From: Bacteroidales bacterium
GTDB lineage: Bacteria > Bacteroidota > Bacteroidia > Bacteroidales > UBA932
Assembly (NCBI GenBank): GCA_024689525.1
Contig: JAILDI010000069.1
Span: 1-17,191, forward strand
Length of the DNA: 17,191 nt
Direction: 5' to 3'
Shown here: positions 1-6,376 of the stretch, piece by piece
Numbering within the stretch: position 1 is the stretch's first letter
Layout: every line of letters starts with the position of its first letter
Made by a program: the position numbers and the translations under genes
The notes under the pieces: model-generated
Told to the model about the DNA's origin: nothing
Database searches by the model: none
Seen by the model: the letters and a program-made list of their open reading frames with translations, nothing else

Positions 1-66
1 CGGAAGATTTCCCTAACGGGACTCCTCAAGAAGGAGGGCACATCGGCAGAGAAAAAACGAGAGTAA
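1..66 (+). CDS. 3' end of an unidentified gene (partial)
   Basis: Reading from base 1, 21 sense codons are followed by a TAA at 64-66. The peptide ends with a basic, Lys/Glu-rich tail (...LLKKEGTSAEKKRE), which is plausible as a protein C-terminus. It would converge on the threonine-aldolase-like gene, whose stop lies 6 nt further on. Too little is visible to assign a family. Another plus-strand frame is also open across this stretch, so the frame choice is only a preference. Confidence 0.35.
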   Translation, partial: RKISLTGLLKKEGTSAEKKRE

Positions 67-72
67 TCCATA

Positions 73-1110
73 TTACGGCATATCATTCAGAATCCCGCCC
101 AGCTCAGCGACGCTTTCTGCGCCGGTGGCCCAGCTGGTGGCGAAACGGGTTACGGAGCGTCCGTCCGGGAGTTTCTCCCAGATTTCGAACGCCACCTTTC
201 CGTTCAAGTATTTAATCTGCGCGTCCGTGAGCACGGGGAACTGCTGGTTCGTGGGCGAATCCAGGAAGAACGGTACGCCTTTGGAGCGGAACAGTTCCTT
301 AACCTCCATTGCGCGGTCTATAGCATTCTGCGCTATAGACATATATAGCCCGTCGGTGAACAGAGTGTCGAACTGCACACCCAGCAGCCTGCCCTTGGCC
401 AGCAGCGCTCCGTGGCGCTTAATCGTGGTGAAAAAGCCCTTGGGGGCGTTCCCGGCAGGGAAAACCACAGCCTCTCCGCAAAGCGCTCCCACCTTGGTTC
501 CGCCGATATAAAACACGTCGCAAATCTGAGCCAGTTCCTCAAGCGAGATGTCGCAGGCAGGGCTGGCAAGGGCGTAGCCCAGGCGCGCGCCATCGACAAA
601 CAGCGGCAACCCAAAAGCGACGCAAACAGCCTTTAGAGCCTTCAACTCCGCCTTGGAATAGAGCGTGCCGTATTCCGTAGGTAGTGAGACATACACCATC
701 CCAGGCGCCACCATGTGCTCCCAGGCGGCATCGGCATAAAAAGTCTTCAGCCAGTTCTCCAGGGTCGATGCCGATAATTTCCCATTCCTCTGCTCCAGCG
801 CCAGCACTTTATGGCCCGACGTCTCGATGGCGCCGGCCTCGTGCACGGCGATATGCCCTGTGGCGGCAGCAATCACCCCTTCCCCCGGGCGGAGAATGGC
901 GTCGATGACCGTCGCGTTGGTCTGGGTGCCGCCGCTCAGGAAAAACACATCGGCCCCAGGACGGCCTATGGCCTTCCTTATTTTTTCTTTTGCCGATGCG
1001 CAGAACCGGTCCTCCCCGTATCCGGGCTCCTGATCCGCGTTCGTCTCTATAAGCCGTTGAAGGATAAGGGGGTGCGCACCCTCGGTATAGTCGCAGGTGA
1101 AGTTTCTCAT
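73..1110 (-). CDS. Threonine aldolase-family PLP-dependent lyase
   Basis: A 345-residue enzyme of the beta-eliminating lyase/threonine aldolase family (fold-type I PLP enzyme, cytosolic), with the usual length. Family members cleave L-threonine or L-allo-threonine to glycine and acetaldehyde. Visible motifs in order: the N-terminal FTCDYTEGAHP segment, the SGGTQTN phosphate-binding loop (residues 59-65), GHIAVHEAGA (85-94) with the ring-stacking His, FVDGARLG (171-178) with the Asp that contacts the PLP nitrogen, and YIGGTKVGA (201-209) with Lys206 as the predicted Schiff-base lysine. Its start overlaps the murA stop by 4 bp (ATGA), so it is probably translated by coupling behind murA. The exact substrate cannot be read from sequence. 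Related PLP lyases acting on other beta-hydroxy amino acids remain possible. Confidence 0.88.
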   Translation of the reverse strand: MRNFTCDYTEGAHPLILQRLIETNADQEPGYGEDRFCASAKEKIRKAIGRPGADVFFLSGGTQTNATVIDAILRPGEGVIAAATGHIAVHEAGAIETSGHKVLALEQRNGKLSASTLENWLKTFYADAAWEHMVAPGMVYVSLPTEYGTLYSKAELKALKAVCVAFGLPLFVDGARLGYALASPACDISLEELAQICDVFYIGGTKVGALCGEAVVFPAGNAPKGFFTTIKRHGALLAKGRLLGVQFDTLFTDGLYMSIAQNAIDRAMEVKELFRSKGVPFFLDSPTNQQFPVLTDAQIKYLNGKVAFEIWEKLPDGRSVTRFATSWATGAESVAELGGILNDMP

Positions 1111-2414
1111 GCGCGTGTGATGTGGGCTCCAAGGGCGTTGAGGCGCACCTCGATGTTCTCATAGCCCCTGTCGATTTGTTCGATATTGTCGATGGTCGAT
1201 GTCCCCTTGGCGCTCATCGCCGCAATGAGCATGGCGATACCGGCACGGATATCCGGGGAAACCAGCCTGGATGCCTTGAGCTGGATGCGATGGTCGTGGC
1301 CGATGACAACCGCGCGGTGCGGGTCGCACAGGATAATCTGCGCACCCATATCGATTAGCTTATCCACGAAGAACAGCCTGGATTCGAACATCTTCTGATG
1401 GATGAGCACGCTGCCCTTGCACTGCGTTGCCACAACCAGCATCACGCTGAGCAGGTCCGGGGTGAGGCCCGGCCACGTGGCGTCGGCAATCGTCATTATG
1501 GAACCGTCCAGGAAGGACTCGATTTCGTAGCTGTCCTGCTCCGGGATGAAGATGTCATCGCCCCTCTGCTCCAGCTTCACGCCCAGGCGGCGGAACTGGT
1601 CCGGGATGATGCCCAGGTTCCTGTAATTCACATTTTTAATAGTAAGGGACGACTGGTTGAGGGCGGCCATACCGATGAAGGAACCCACCTCGATCATATC
1701 CGGGAGAATCTTGTGGTTGGTGCCGCCAAGGCGCTCCACGCCGTGGATGCGGAGAAGGTTGGAGCCCACTCCGTCGATGAACGCACCCATACGGTTGAGC
1801 ATGCGGCAGAGCTGCTGCACGTACGGTTCGCACGCCGCGTTGTATATGGTTGTGGTGCCTTTTGCGAGCACTGCCGCCATCACGATATTTGCGGTACCGG
1901 TAACGGAAGCCTCGTCCAGAAGCATATACTTACCCGTGAGACGGTCCTTCTGGGTGAGGTGGTACGCACGGCGCTGCGGGTCGTAATCCATCTGGGCACC
2001 CAGGTTGAGCATACCCTGCAGGTGGGTATCCACGCGGCGTCGGCCGATCTTGTCGCCGCCGGGCTTGGCAAACCAGGCGTGGCCGAACCGGCCCAGAAGC
2101 GGTCCCACGACCATCACCGACCCGCGCAGGGCTGCGCACTTCCGCACGAACTCCTCCGTCTCGATGTACGACGTGTCCACCTCATCGGCCCGGAAAGAAT
2201 AGGTTCCTTCTCCCAAGCGGGTGATTTTCACGCCCATCGACCCGAGAAGGCTAATGAGGTTCTTTACATCCAGGATTTCCGGAATATTGGAAATGGTTAC
2301 CGTCTCTGCGGTGAGGAGCACGGCGCTGATAACCTCCAGCGCCTCGTTCTTTGCCCCCTGCGGGGTGATTTCCCCGGAGAGCTTGTGCCCTCCCTCAATT
2401 ATGAATTGTCCCAT
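1107..2414 (-). CDS. murA: UDP-N-acetylglucosamine 1-carboxyvinyltransferase MurA
   Basis: The first committed enzyme of peptidoglycan synthesis; it transfers enolpyruvate from PEP to UDP-GlcNAc in the cytoplasm. At 435 residues it has normal length. The N-terminal GEITPQGAKNEAL segment carries the Lys22-Asn23 substrate-binding pair. The GPLLGRFG stretch leads into the mobile active-site loop KPGGDKIGRRRVDTH. Where the E. coli-type enzyme has Cys115, this loop has Asp (Asp121 here, codon 2052-2054). Asp at this position is known to keep activity while removing the cysteine that fosfomycin alkylates. The start at 2414 lies 5 nt downstream of a TATATTTG box. The downstream PLP enzyme overlaps by 4 bp, so the two form one transcription unit. 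The RAYT island lies directly upstream and does not interrupt the gene. Confidence 0.97.
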   Translation of the reverse strand: MGQFIIEGGHKLSGEITPQGAKNEALEVISAVLLTAETVTISNIPEILDVKNLISLLGSMGVKITRLGEGTYSFRADEVDTSYIETEEFVRKCAALRGSVMVVGPLLGRFGHAWFAKPGGDKIGRRRVDTHLQGMLNLGAQMDYDPQRRAYHLTQKDRLTGKYMLLDEASVTGTANIVMAAVLAKGTTTIYNAACEPYVQQLCRMLNRMGAFIDGVGSNLLRIHGVERLGGTNHKILPDMIEVGSFIGMAALNQSSLTIKNVNYRNLGIIPDQFRRLGVKLEQRGDDIFIPEQDSYEIESFLDGSIMTIADATWPGLTPDLLSVMLVVATQCKGSVLIHQKMFESRLFFVDKLIDMGAQIILCDPHRAVVIGHDHRIQLKASRLVSPDIRAGIAMLIAAMSAKGTSTIDNIEQIDRGYENIEVRLNALGAHITRA

Positions 2415-2419
2415 AGATG

Positions 2420-2427
2420 CAAATATA
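2420..2427 (-). promoter_or_regulatory. Putative -7 box (TATATTTG) of murA
   Basis: On the minus strand TATATTTG matches the Bacteroidota -7 consensus TAnnTTTG exactly. It ends 5 nt before the murA ATG. No good TTTG-type -33 element is seen about 20 nt upstream. If it is used, the transcript would have almost no leader. Confidence 0.45.
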
Positions 2428-2450
2428 CGAATTTGTTGCGAATTAATCTA

Positions 2451-2489
2451 TACATTCCGCCACCAGTGCTCTACATTCCTCCACCAGTG
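2451..2489. repeat. Two-copy short tandem repeat (21-nt period)
   Basis: TACATTCCGCCACCAGTG (2451-2468) recurs as TACATTCCTCCACCAGTG (2472-2489), 17 of 18 bases identical. The second copy ends on the first base of the 88-bp palindromic repeat. It lies between the murA promoter region and the RAYT island. It could be a remnant of an insertion event or a short binding site; no function is evident. Confidence 0.6.
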
Positions 2490-2576
2490 TTCCCGAAGGT
2501 ACATCGCCCGGCACCTTCAGGCGCATTTTGGCCCCTTTTTGCTCCCGAAGGTCCATCGCCAGGCACCTTCGGGAAC
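2489..2576. repeat. 88-bp REP-like double palindrome, copy A
   Basis: Begins GTTCCCGAAGGT and ends ACCTTCGGGAAC, a perfect 12-bp terminal inverted repeat. Inside are two hairpin units in direct orientation, each a GAAGGT...ACCTTC stem around a 12-nt loop, joined by a spacer containing GCATTTTGGCCCCTTTTT. This two-hairpin layout resembles a BIME-type REP doublet. It sits 26 nt beyond the RAYT stop codon. It differs from copy B at only two positions, both in the hairpin loops. Confidence 0.9.
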
Positions 2577-2602
2577 AGTGAGCGACTAGTCCATGGGCTG
2601 CG

Positions 2603-3466
2603 TTACACCCTGTCCAGCAGGCTGGCCGCTTCTTCGTATTGGATTCCCGTGACGCGGCAGAGTTGTTTTACATCGGCACTGAAGCGCCATCGCAACTGTT
2701 TCAGCAGTTCGGATTTCTCTTCTTGCGATAAGGAGTCCACCGTCTTTTTTCCAAACAGTGTTACGCAAAGGTCTTTGAGGCTTTCCTGAATAATCTGGTC
2801 ACGGAAAGCCGGCATGCCTGCACTGGATTCCATCCGGGCCTTGGCCTTGGATGAGTTTAACAGGGCATGGCGCATCTGCCCTGGTGTACGATACAAAGCC
2901 TCAACGGTTTGTTTTGCAACATAAGACCTTGGATTGATGTAGCCATCATCGGTTACCGCCCACTTGGGTTTAACGTTCTGTTTGCTGTGCAGCAGTTTAA
3001 TCTGAGCCCTTTTCGTCATTGCGGATATGGGTGTCCCCGTTATAGGCATCATGTTGAAATAGCAGTTGCCTGAACCCCAGGGATAATCTTCGGCCCTCAT
3101 GCAGATTTTTGCAGCCACGCTGTTCATAAGGACATAGGCCACTCCGTTTTCCAAACCGCCGTCATACTCTTCCAGTTCTTTTATATCCACATGAACACGT
3201 CTCAGGAAGTCTTTCACTTTATACCTTCGGCAGTAATATCTTCCATATAGATTTTTGAAGCTCGTGATAAAATCCAAAGCTTCCTTTTTGTTGCTGCACC
3301 CAATGATGTAATGCACGTGATTGGACATAAGGATAAACGCCAACACCAGCACATCCAACGCCAGGGCTATTACAGGAGTGATATTCATCCCCGCTTTGAA
3401 ATCGTCGTCATCCTTGAAAAGGAGCTTGTCCGACAGGTGGTCAGTAGTAACAAGATAGTATCGCAT
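2603..3466 (-). CDS. REP-associated tyrosine transposase (RAYT, Y1/HUH family)
   Basis: A 287-residue protein of the IS200-like Y1 transposase superfamily, RAYT branch. These enzymes nick and rejoin single-stranded DNA at REP palindromes. The HUH metal site is His50-Val-His52 within MSNHVHYIIG. The segment VAYVLMNSVAAKI...DYPWGSG (residues 109-133) matches the RAYT hallmark usually written YIxxNPVRA...YPWSS, which makes Tyr111 the likely nucleophile. The usual NPVRA reads NSVAA here. The C-terminal end (about 265-287, CRVTGIQYEEAASLLDRV) looks like a helix-turn-helix. The start at 3466 is chosen because homologous sequence begins with MRYYLVTTDH; the open frame continues upstream through the repeat and antisense to dapF, which is not credible coding. 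The flanking 88-bp repeats are its likely substrates. The gene appears intact. A typical IS200 element would lack such flanking doublets. Confidence 0.88.
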   Translation of the reverse strand: MRYYLVTTDHLSDKLLFKDDDDFKAGMNITPVIALALDVLVLAFILMSNHVHYIIGCSNKKEALDFITSFKNLYGRYYCRRYKVKDFLRRVHVDIKELEEYDGGLENGVAYVLMNSVAAKICMRAEDYPWGSGNCYFNMMPITGTPISAMTKRAQIKLLHSKQNVKPKWAVTDDGYINPRSYVAKQTVEALYRTPGQMRHALLNSSKAKARMESSAGMPAFRDQIIQESLKDLCVTLFGKKTVDSLSQEEKSELLKQLRWRFSADVKQLCRVTGIQYEEAASLLDRV

Positions 3467-3479
3467 AGTCTTTTTTCGG

Positions 3480-3487
3480 CAAACATA
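3480..3487 (-). promoter_or_regulatory. Possible -7 box (TATGTTTG) of the RAYT gene
   Basis: TATGTTTG on the minus strand fits TAnnTTTG and lies 13 nt before the RAYT ATG. The nearest upstream TTTG is only 12 nt away, shorter than the usual spacing of about 20, so this is a weak call. Confidence 0.3.
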
Positions 3488-3511
3488 ATACAGGTTCGTC
3501 AAATAAAAAAA

Positions 3512-3540
3512 TAAACGTTTCCGGATATTGGAAACGTTTA
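3512..3540 (-). terminator. Perfect 11-bp inverted repeat upstream of RAYT (attenuator or terminator-like)
   Basis: TAAACGTTTCC (3512-3522) and GGAAACGTTTA (3530-3540) pair perfectly around a 7-nt loop. On the minus strand the hairpin is followed directly by TTTTTTTATTTG, giving the look of a weak, AT-rich intrinsic terminator 45 nt before the RAYT start codon. It could insulate the transposase from outside transcription. Alternatively it could be an operator or a protein-binding hairpin; the arms are unrelated to the 88-bp repeats. Confidence 0.5.
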
Positions 3541-3587
3541 AGTAACAAGTAGTTGTGGCTGGTTTTGTGATTGAATGACCGGCTACC

Positions 3588-3675
3588 GTTCCCGAAGGTA
3601 CATCGCCAGGCACCTTCAGGCGCATTTTGGCCCCTTTTTGCTCCCGAAGGTACATCGCCAGGCACCTTCGGGAAC
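3588..3675. repeat. 88-bp REP-like double palindrome, copy B
   Basis: Same orientation and length as copy A, 86 of 88 bases identical, with the same 12-bp terminal inverted repeats. The second hairpin unit has a perfect 10-bp stem (TCCCGAAGGT 3642-3651 with ACCTTCGGGA 3664-3673). It lies on the 5' side of the RAYT gene, so the transposase is bracketed by two direct copies (2489-3675 overall), and it ends 61 nt before dapF. Confidence 0.9.
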
Positions 3676-3719
3676 GCGGGGGCTGCGGCAGGGGGAATCG
3701 GAAAGTCGAAAAAAATGAG

Positions 3720-3727
3720 TATCTTTG
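3720..3727 (+). promoter_or_regulatory. Putative -7 box (TATCTTTG) of the dapF operon
   Basis: TATCTTTG is an exact TAnnTTTG match ending 9 nt before the chosen dapF start codon. No convincing -33 TTTG is visible. Because it overlaps the alternative ATG at 3725, it favours the start at 3737. Confidence 0.45.
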
Positions 3728-3736
3728 ATTTTTGAT

Positions 3737-4528
3737 ATGGAACCTAAACTTTTCAAATTTTCGGGCGCGGGCAATGACTTCGTACTGGTGGACGGGCGCA
3801 AAGGGGGCGTGGAGCGCTTCCGGGAGCCGGAAACCATAGGCGAACTGTGCCGCAGATATGCCACGGACGGGTTGATGATTCTGGGGGTTGGTTCCCCGGA
3901 CACCGATTTCTCGATGGAGTTTTTCAACCCTGACGGAACGGGTGGAATGATGTGCGGCAACGGCGGCAGATGCATCGTTGCATTTGCCTCTATGCTGGGC
4001 ATCAAGCCCGCCGGCGACTGCTATGTCTTTATGGCGGGCGACGGCATCCATACCGCAAAAATCCTGTCCAGGGAGCCCGGAAAGTGGATTGTGCGCCTTA
4101 AGATGGCCGATGTCAACGGCGTGCAGCCCATGCTCGGCGGCTATTTCACCAATACAGGCACGCGCCACTTCGTGCGTTTCGTTCCGGATGTTAATGCAAT
4201 AGATATAAATGTCGATGGCCCCCGCTGGAGGCACGACCCCGCATTTGCCCCGGTGGGCACGAACGTTAACTTCGTGCAGGTAGCTCAGGACGGCCTCCAC
4301 GTGCGCACCTTCGAGAAAGGCGTCGAGGGGGAAACCCTGGCCTGCGGCACCGGCATCACCGCCAGCAGCCTCGTGGCCAGCTTCGCAGGCAAAACAGCCC
4401 TCACTGCCGTGGACGTCCAGTGCCGTCGCGGCGACTGGCTCAAAGTGGAGTTTGAAATATCGGCCCCGGGATGTTTCCGCAACGTTTACCTCACCGGCCC
4501 AGCAGAAACAGTAGAAATAAACGAATAA
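3737..4528 (+). CDS. dapF: Diaminopimelate epimerase DapF
   Basis: Cofactor-independent epimerase converting LL- to meso-diaminopimelate for lysine and peptidoglycan synthesis in the cytoplasm. It has 263 residues, normal for the family. Both catalytic cysteines are present: Cys73 in MMCGNGGRCI and Cys203 in ETLACGTGITAS. The N-terminus MEPKLFKFSGAGNDFVLVDG is the standard DapF opening, which is why the ATG at 3737 is preferred over 3725; the latter lies inside a probable promoter box. The segment EKGVEGETLACGTG is one residue longer than the common ERGVGETLACGTG. It is the first gene of a plus-strand operon, followed after 3 nt by a lysoplasmalogenase-like membrane protein and then murB, fitting a role in envelope precursor supply. 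Confidence 0.96.
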   Translation: MEPKLFKFSGAGNDFVLVDGRKGGVERFREPETIGELCRRYATDGLMILGVGSPDTDFSMEFFNPDGTGGMMCGNGGRCIVAFASMLGIKPAGDCYVFMAGDGIHTAKILSREPGKWIVRLKMADVNGVQPMLGGYFTNTGTRHFVRFVPDVNAIDINVDGPRWRHDPAFAPVGTNVNFVQVAQDGLHVRTFEKGVEGETLACGTGITASSLVASFAGKTALTAVDVQCRRGDWLKVEFEISAPGCFRNVYLTGPAETVEINE

Positions 4529-4531
4529 ATA

Positions 4532-5215
4532 ATGAAACAGAACAAGTCACTATTCATTTTGGCGGCCGTGGCGTTCATCGTCCTGAGCCTGGTCAACGTT
4601 GCCGGAAAGCTGTTCCAGCCCGCCATCGACATTGCCTCTATGGTTAAGCCGGCCCTTCTGCCCACGCTGGCCATCGCAACCCTTGCCGCCCTTGGCGACA
4701 TCAATCGCAAAGGCGTTGCCCTCCTTATTGCCGCACAGCTCGCCGGATGCCTTGGCGACATTCTGCTCCTTCGTGGAGAATTCGCATTCTTCGCCGGCGG
4801 AATCGCCGCTTTCCTGACGGGGCACATCTGCTACATCACCCTGTTCAAGAAGTCCTACAAGGGCCTGAAACCCTGGCAGTGGGCCGTCTCAATAGCGTGT
4901 ATGGCCGTTCTGGTGGTGGCGCTGATTCTCGTCATCGGCATAAAGGGCGCTATGCTCGGCCCTATGGCCGTATATGGATCGGCCCTGTCGTTCCTCATCC
5001 TCACCGGCGCACTCGGCGTCATCCGGAAACTCGGCCCCGCGTGGACCTTCATCCTCATCGGCGCCATCCTGTTCACCTTCTCGGACGCCCAGATCGCCAT
5101 GGACACCTTCGGCAAGAGTTATCCCGGCCAGCCTTTTGTGATCATGTTCACCTACCTGCTCGCCCAGGCCCTCCTTGCCATCGGCTCCATCAAACTCATC
5201 AAGGCCGATGCCTAG
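4532..5215 (+). CDS. YhhN/TMEM86-family membrane protein (lysoplasmalogenase-like)
   Basis: A 227-residue, strongly hydrophobic protein with about eight predicted membrane segments. It shows YhhN (PF07947) features: SMVKPALLPTLA near residues 36-47, AGCLGDILLL around 70-79, FAGGIAAFLTGHICYITLF around 87-105, and a late FTFSDAQIAMDTF. Characterised relatives (animal TMEM86, some bacterial homologues) hydrolyse the vinyl-ether bond of lysoplasmalogens; activity here is inferred only from family membership. It starts 3 nt after the dapF stop and overlaps murB by 8 bp, so it is embedded in the cell-wall operon. A structural or lipid-homeostasis role without enzymatic activity is the alternative. 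Confidence 0.82.
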   Translation: MKQNKSLFILAAVAFIVLSLVNVAGKLFQPAIDIASMVKPALLPTLAIATLAALGDINRKGVALLIAAQLAGCLGDILLLRGEFAFFAGGIAAFLTGHICYITLFKKSYKGLKPWQWAVSIACMAVLVVALILVIGIKGAMLGPMAVYGSALSFLILTGALGVIRKLGPAWTFILIGAILFTFSDAQIAMDTFGKSYPGQPFVIMFTYLLAQALLAIGSIKLIKADA

Positions 5216-6236
5216 CATCATCCACAACGCCGACCTGTCCGCCCGCAACACCTTCCGCATGAAGGTGCGCTGCGCCGCCCTGGTTGAAATCGACAGCGAG
5301 GAAGACCTCCTTGAGGTCGATTTCGCCTCGCTGCCCCAGCCCCTCATGGTAATGGGCGGCGGCTCCAACCTCCTCTTCCGCGGCGATTTCCCGGGCACCG
5401 TGTTGCACGTGGGGATCAAGGGAATTGAGGCCTCCCCGGCCCCCGACGATGCGGTATACTTCCGTGTCGGCGCCGGCGAAGTCTTCGACGACTTCTGCGC
5501 ATTCGCCGCCGCCAAAGGCCTCTGGGGCCCGGAAAATCTGTCGCTCATTCCCGGAGAGTGCGGCGCATCGGCCGTGCAGAACATCGGCGCATACGGCGTG
5601 GAGGCAAAGAACATCATCGAGAGCATCCGCGCCTGGGACACGCTTGAAAAACGCTTTGTGGACATCCAGGGGGCCGATTGTGCCTACGGATACCGCGCCT
5701 CCCGTTTCAAAACCGAATGGAAGGGACGTTACATTATCACTTACGTCACGTACAGGTTATGGTCCGAGCCGCATCCCGTTCTGGACTACGGCGGCCTGCG
5801 AAAATCAATTCCAGCCGATACCCCGCTCACGCCCCAGCTGCTTCGCGAAACCATCATCGGCATAAGGCGCAAAAAGCTCCCCGATCCGGAAGAAACCGGC
5901 AGCGCAGGCAGCTTCTTCTGCAATCCGGTTATCACGAAGGAGCACTTCGCCCGCATCGTCGACACCGCCCGCCGGGACAACGGCCCCGAATACGAAGTGC
6001 CCCACTATGTGGTAGGCGATATGATAAAAGTCCCCGCCGCCTGGATGATAGAGCAGTGCGGCTTCAAGGGCCATCGCCTCGGCGGCGCCCAGGTGTACCA
6101 GAACCAGCCTCTCGTGATCGTTAACGCCAGCGGCAGCGCCTCCCCGGAAGAAATCATCGGCCTGGAGAACAAGATTATCGCCACCATCCGCGAAAAGTAC
6201 GGCATCACCCTCCACCCCGAAGTGGAGCACATCTGA
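5208..6236 (+). CDS. murB: UDP-N-acetylenolpyruvoylglucosamine reductase MurB
   Basis: FAD- and NADPH-dependent enzyme that reduces UDP-GlcNAc-enolpyruvate to UDP-MurNAc, the step after MurA. It has 342 residues and belongs to the E. coli-like type I group, recognised by the YGYRASRFK segment (residues 160-168), which holds the tyrosine and arginine that close over the substrate. FAD-binding motifs MGGGSNLLF (49-57) and LIPGECGASAVQNIGAYGVE (113-132) are present. The proton-donating Ser is Ser235 in GSAGSFFCNP, and the C-terminal Glu is Glu338 in LHPEVEHI. The start at 5208 is chosen because the protein then begins MPSIIHNADLSARNTF, a normal MurB opening; it overlaps the preceding stop by 8 bp, indicating translational coupling. 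An upstream in-frame ATG at 5175 would add 11 unconserved residues. Confidence 0.96.
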   Translation: MPSIIHNADLSARNTFRMKVRCAALVEIDSEEDLLEVDFASLPQPLMVMGGGSNLLFRGDFPGTVLHVGIKGIEASPAPDDAVYFRVGAGEVFDDFCAFAAAKGLWGPENLSLIPGECGASAVQNIGAYGVEAKNIIESIRAWDTLEKRFVDIQGADCAYGYRASRFKTEWKGRYIITYVTYRLWSEPHPVLDYGGLRKSIPADTPLTPQLLRETIIGIRRKKLPDPEETGSAGSFFCNPVITKEHFARIVDTARRDNGPEYEVPHYVVGDMIKVPAAWMIEQCGFKGHRLGGAQVYQNQPLVIVNASGSASPEEIIGLENKIIATIREKYGITLHPEVEHI

Positions 6237-6244
6237 TTCACTGC

Positions 6245-6332
6245 GTTCCCGAAGGTGCCGGGCGATGTACCTTCAGGAGCAAAAAGGGGCTAAAATGCGC
6301 CCGAAGGAGCCAAGGAGTGGACCTTCGGGAAC
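6245..6332. repeat. 88-bp REP-like double palindrome, copy C (inverted, diverged)
   Basis: Exactly 88 bp with the same terminal GTTCCCGAAGGT / ACCTTCGGGAAC pair, but oriented opposite to copies A and B as judged by the spacer (AGCAAAAAGGGG). One of its two hairpin units is degraded around 6306-6320. It starts 9 nt after the murB stop and ends 30 nt before the -7 box of the glycosyltransferase gene. It has no transposase of its own, and may also act as a terminator for the dapF-murB operon. Confidence 0.88.
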
Positions 6333-6338
6333 AGCGGG

Positions 6339-6370
6339 GTTGAATATCTCGCAAATTATGAGTACTTTTG
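6339..6370 (+). promoter_or_regulatory. Putative promoter of the glycosyltransferase-mutS unit
   Basis: GTTG (6339-6342) and TACTTTTG (6363-6370) are separated by 20 nt, close to the Bacteroidota -33 TTTG / -7 TAnnTTTG arrangement. This is the best promoter match in the window. The -7 box ends 6 nt before the ATG, implying a very short or absent leader. Confidence 0.55.
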
Positions 6371-6376
6371 TAAGAT

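Noticed and set aside
1398..2789. Open plus-strand frame of 463 codons antisense to murA
   Set aside because: It is opposite a clear murA and continues through the repeat; its composition (His/Arg/Val-rich) is typical of an antisense shadow in GC-rich DNA.
2489..3675. Reading the two 88-bp repeats as terminal inverted repeats of a DDE insertion sequence
   Set aside because: The copies are in direct, not inverted, orientation, and the enclosed protein is an HUH/Y1 enzyme with no DDE motif.
2489..3675. A CRISPR array or toxin-antitoxin island
   Set aside because: There are only two widely separated repeats with no regular spacers and no Cas or toxin-like genes.
3467..4300. In-frame upstream extension of the RAYT reading frame (to 565 codons)
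   Set aside because: The extension runs through palindromic repeat copy B and antisense to dapF; its sequence is low-quality and unlike any family. The homologous protein begins at the Met at 3466.
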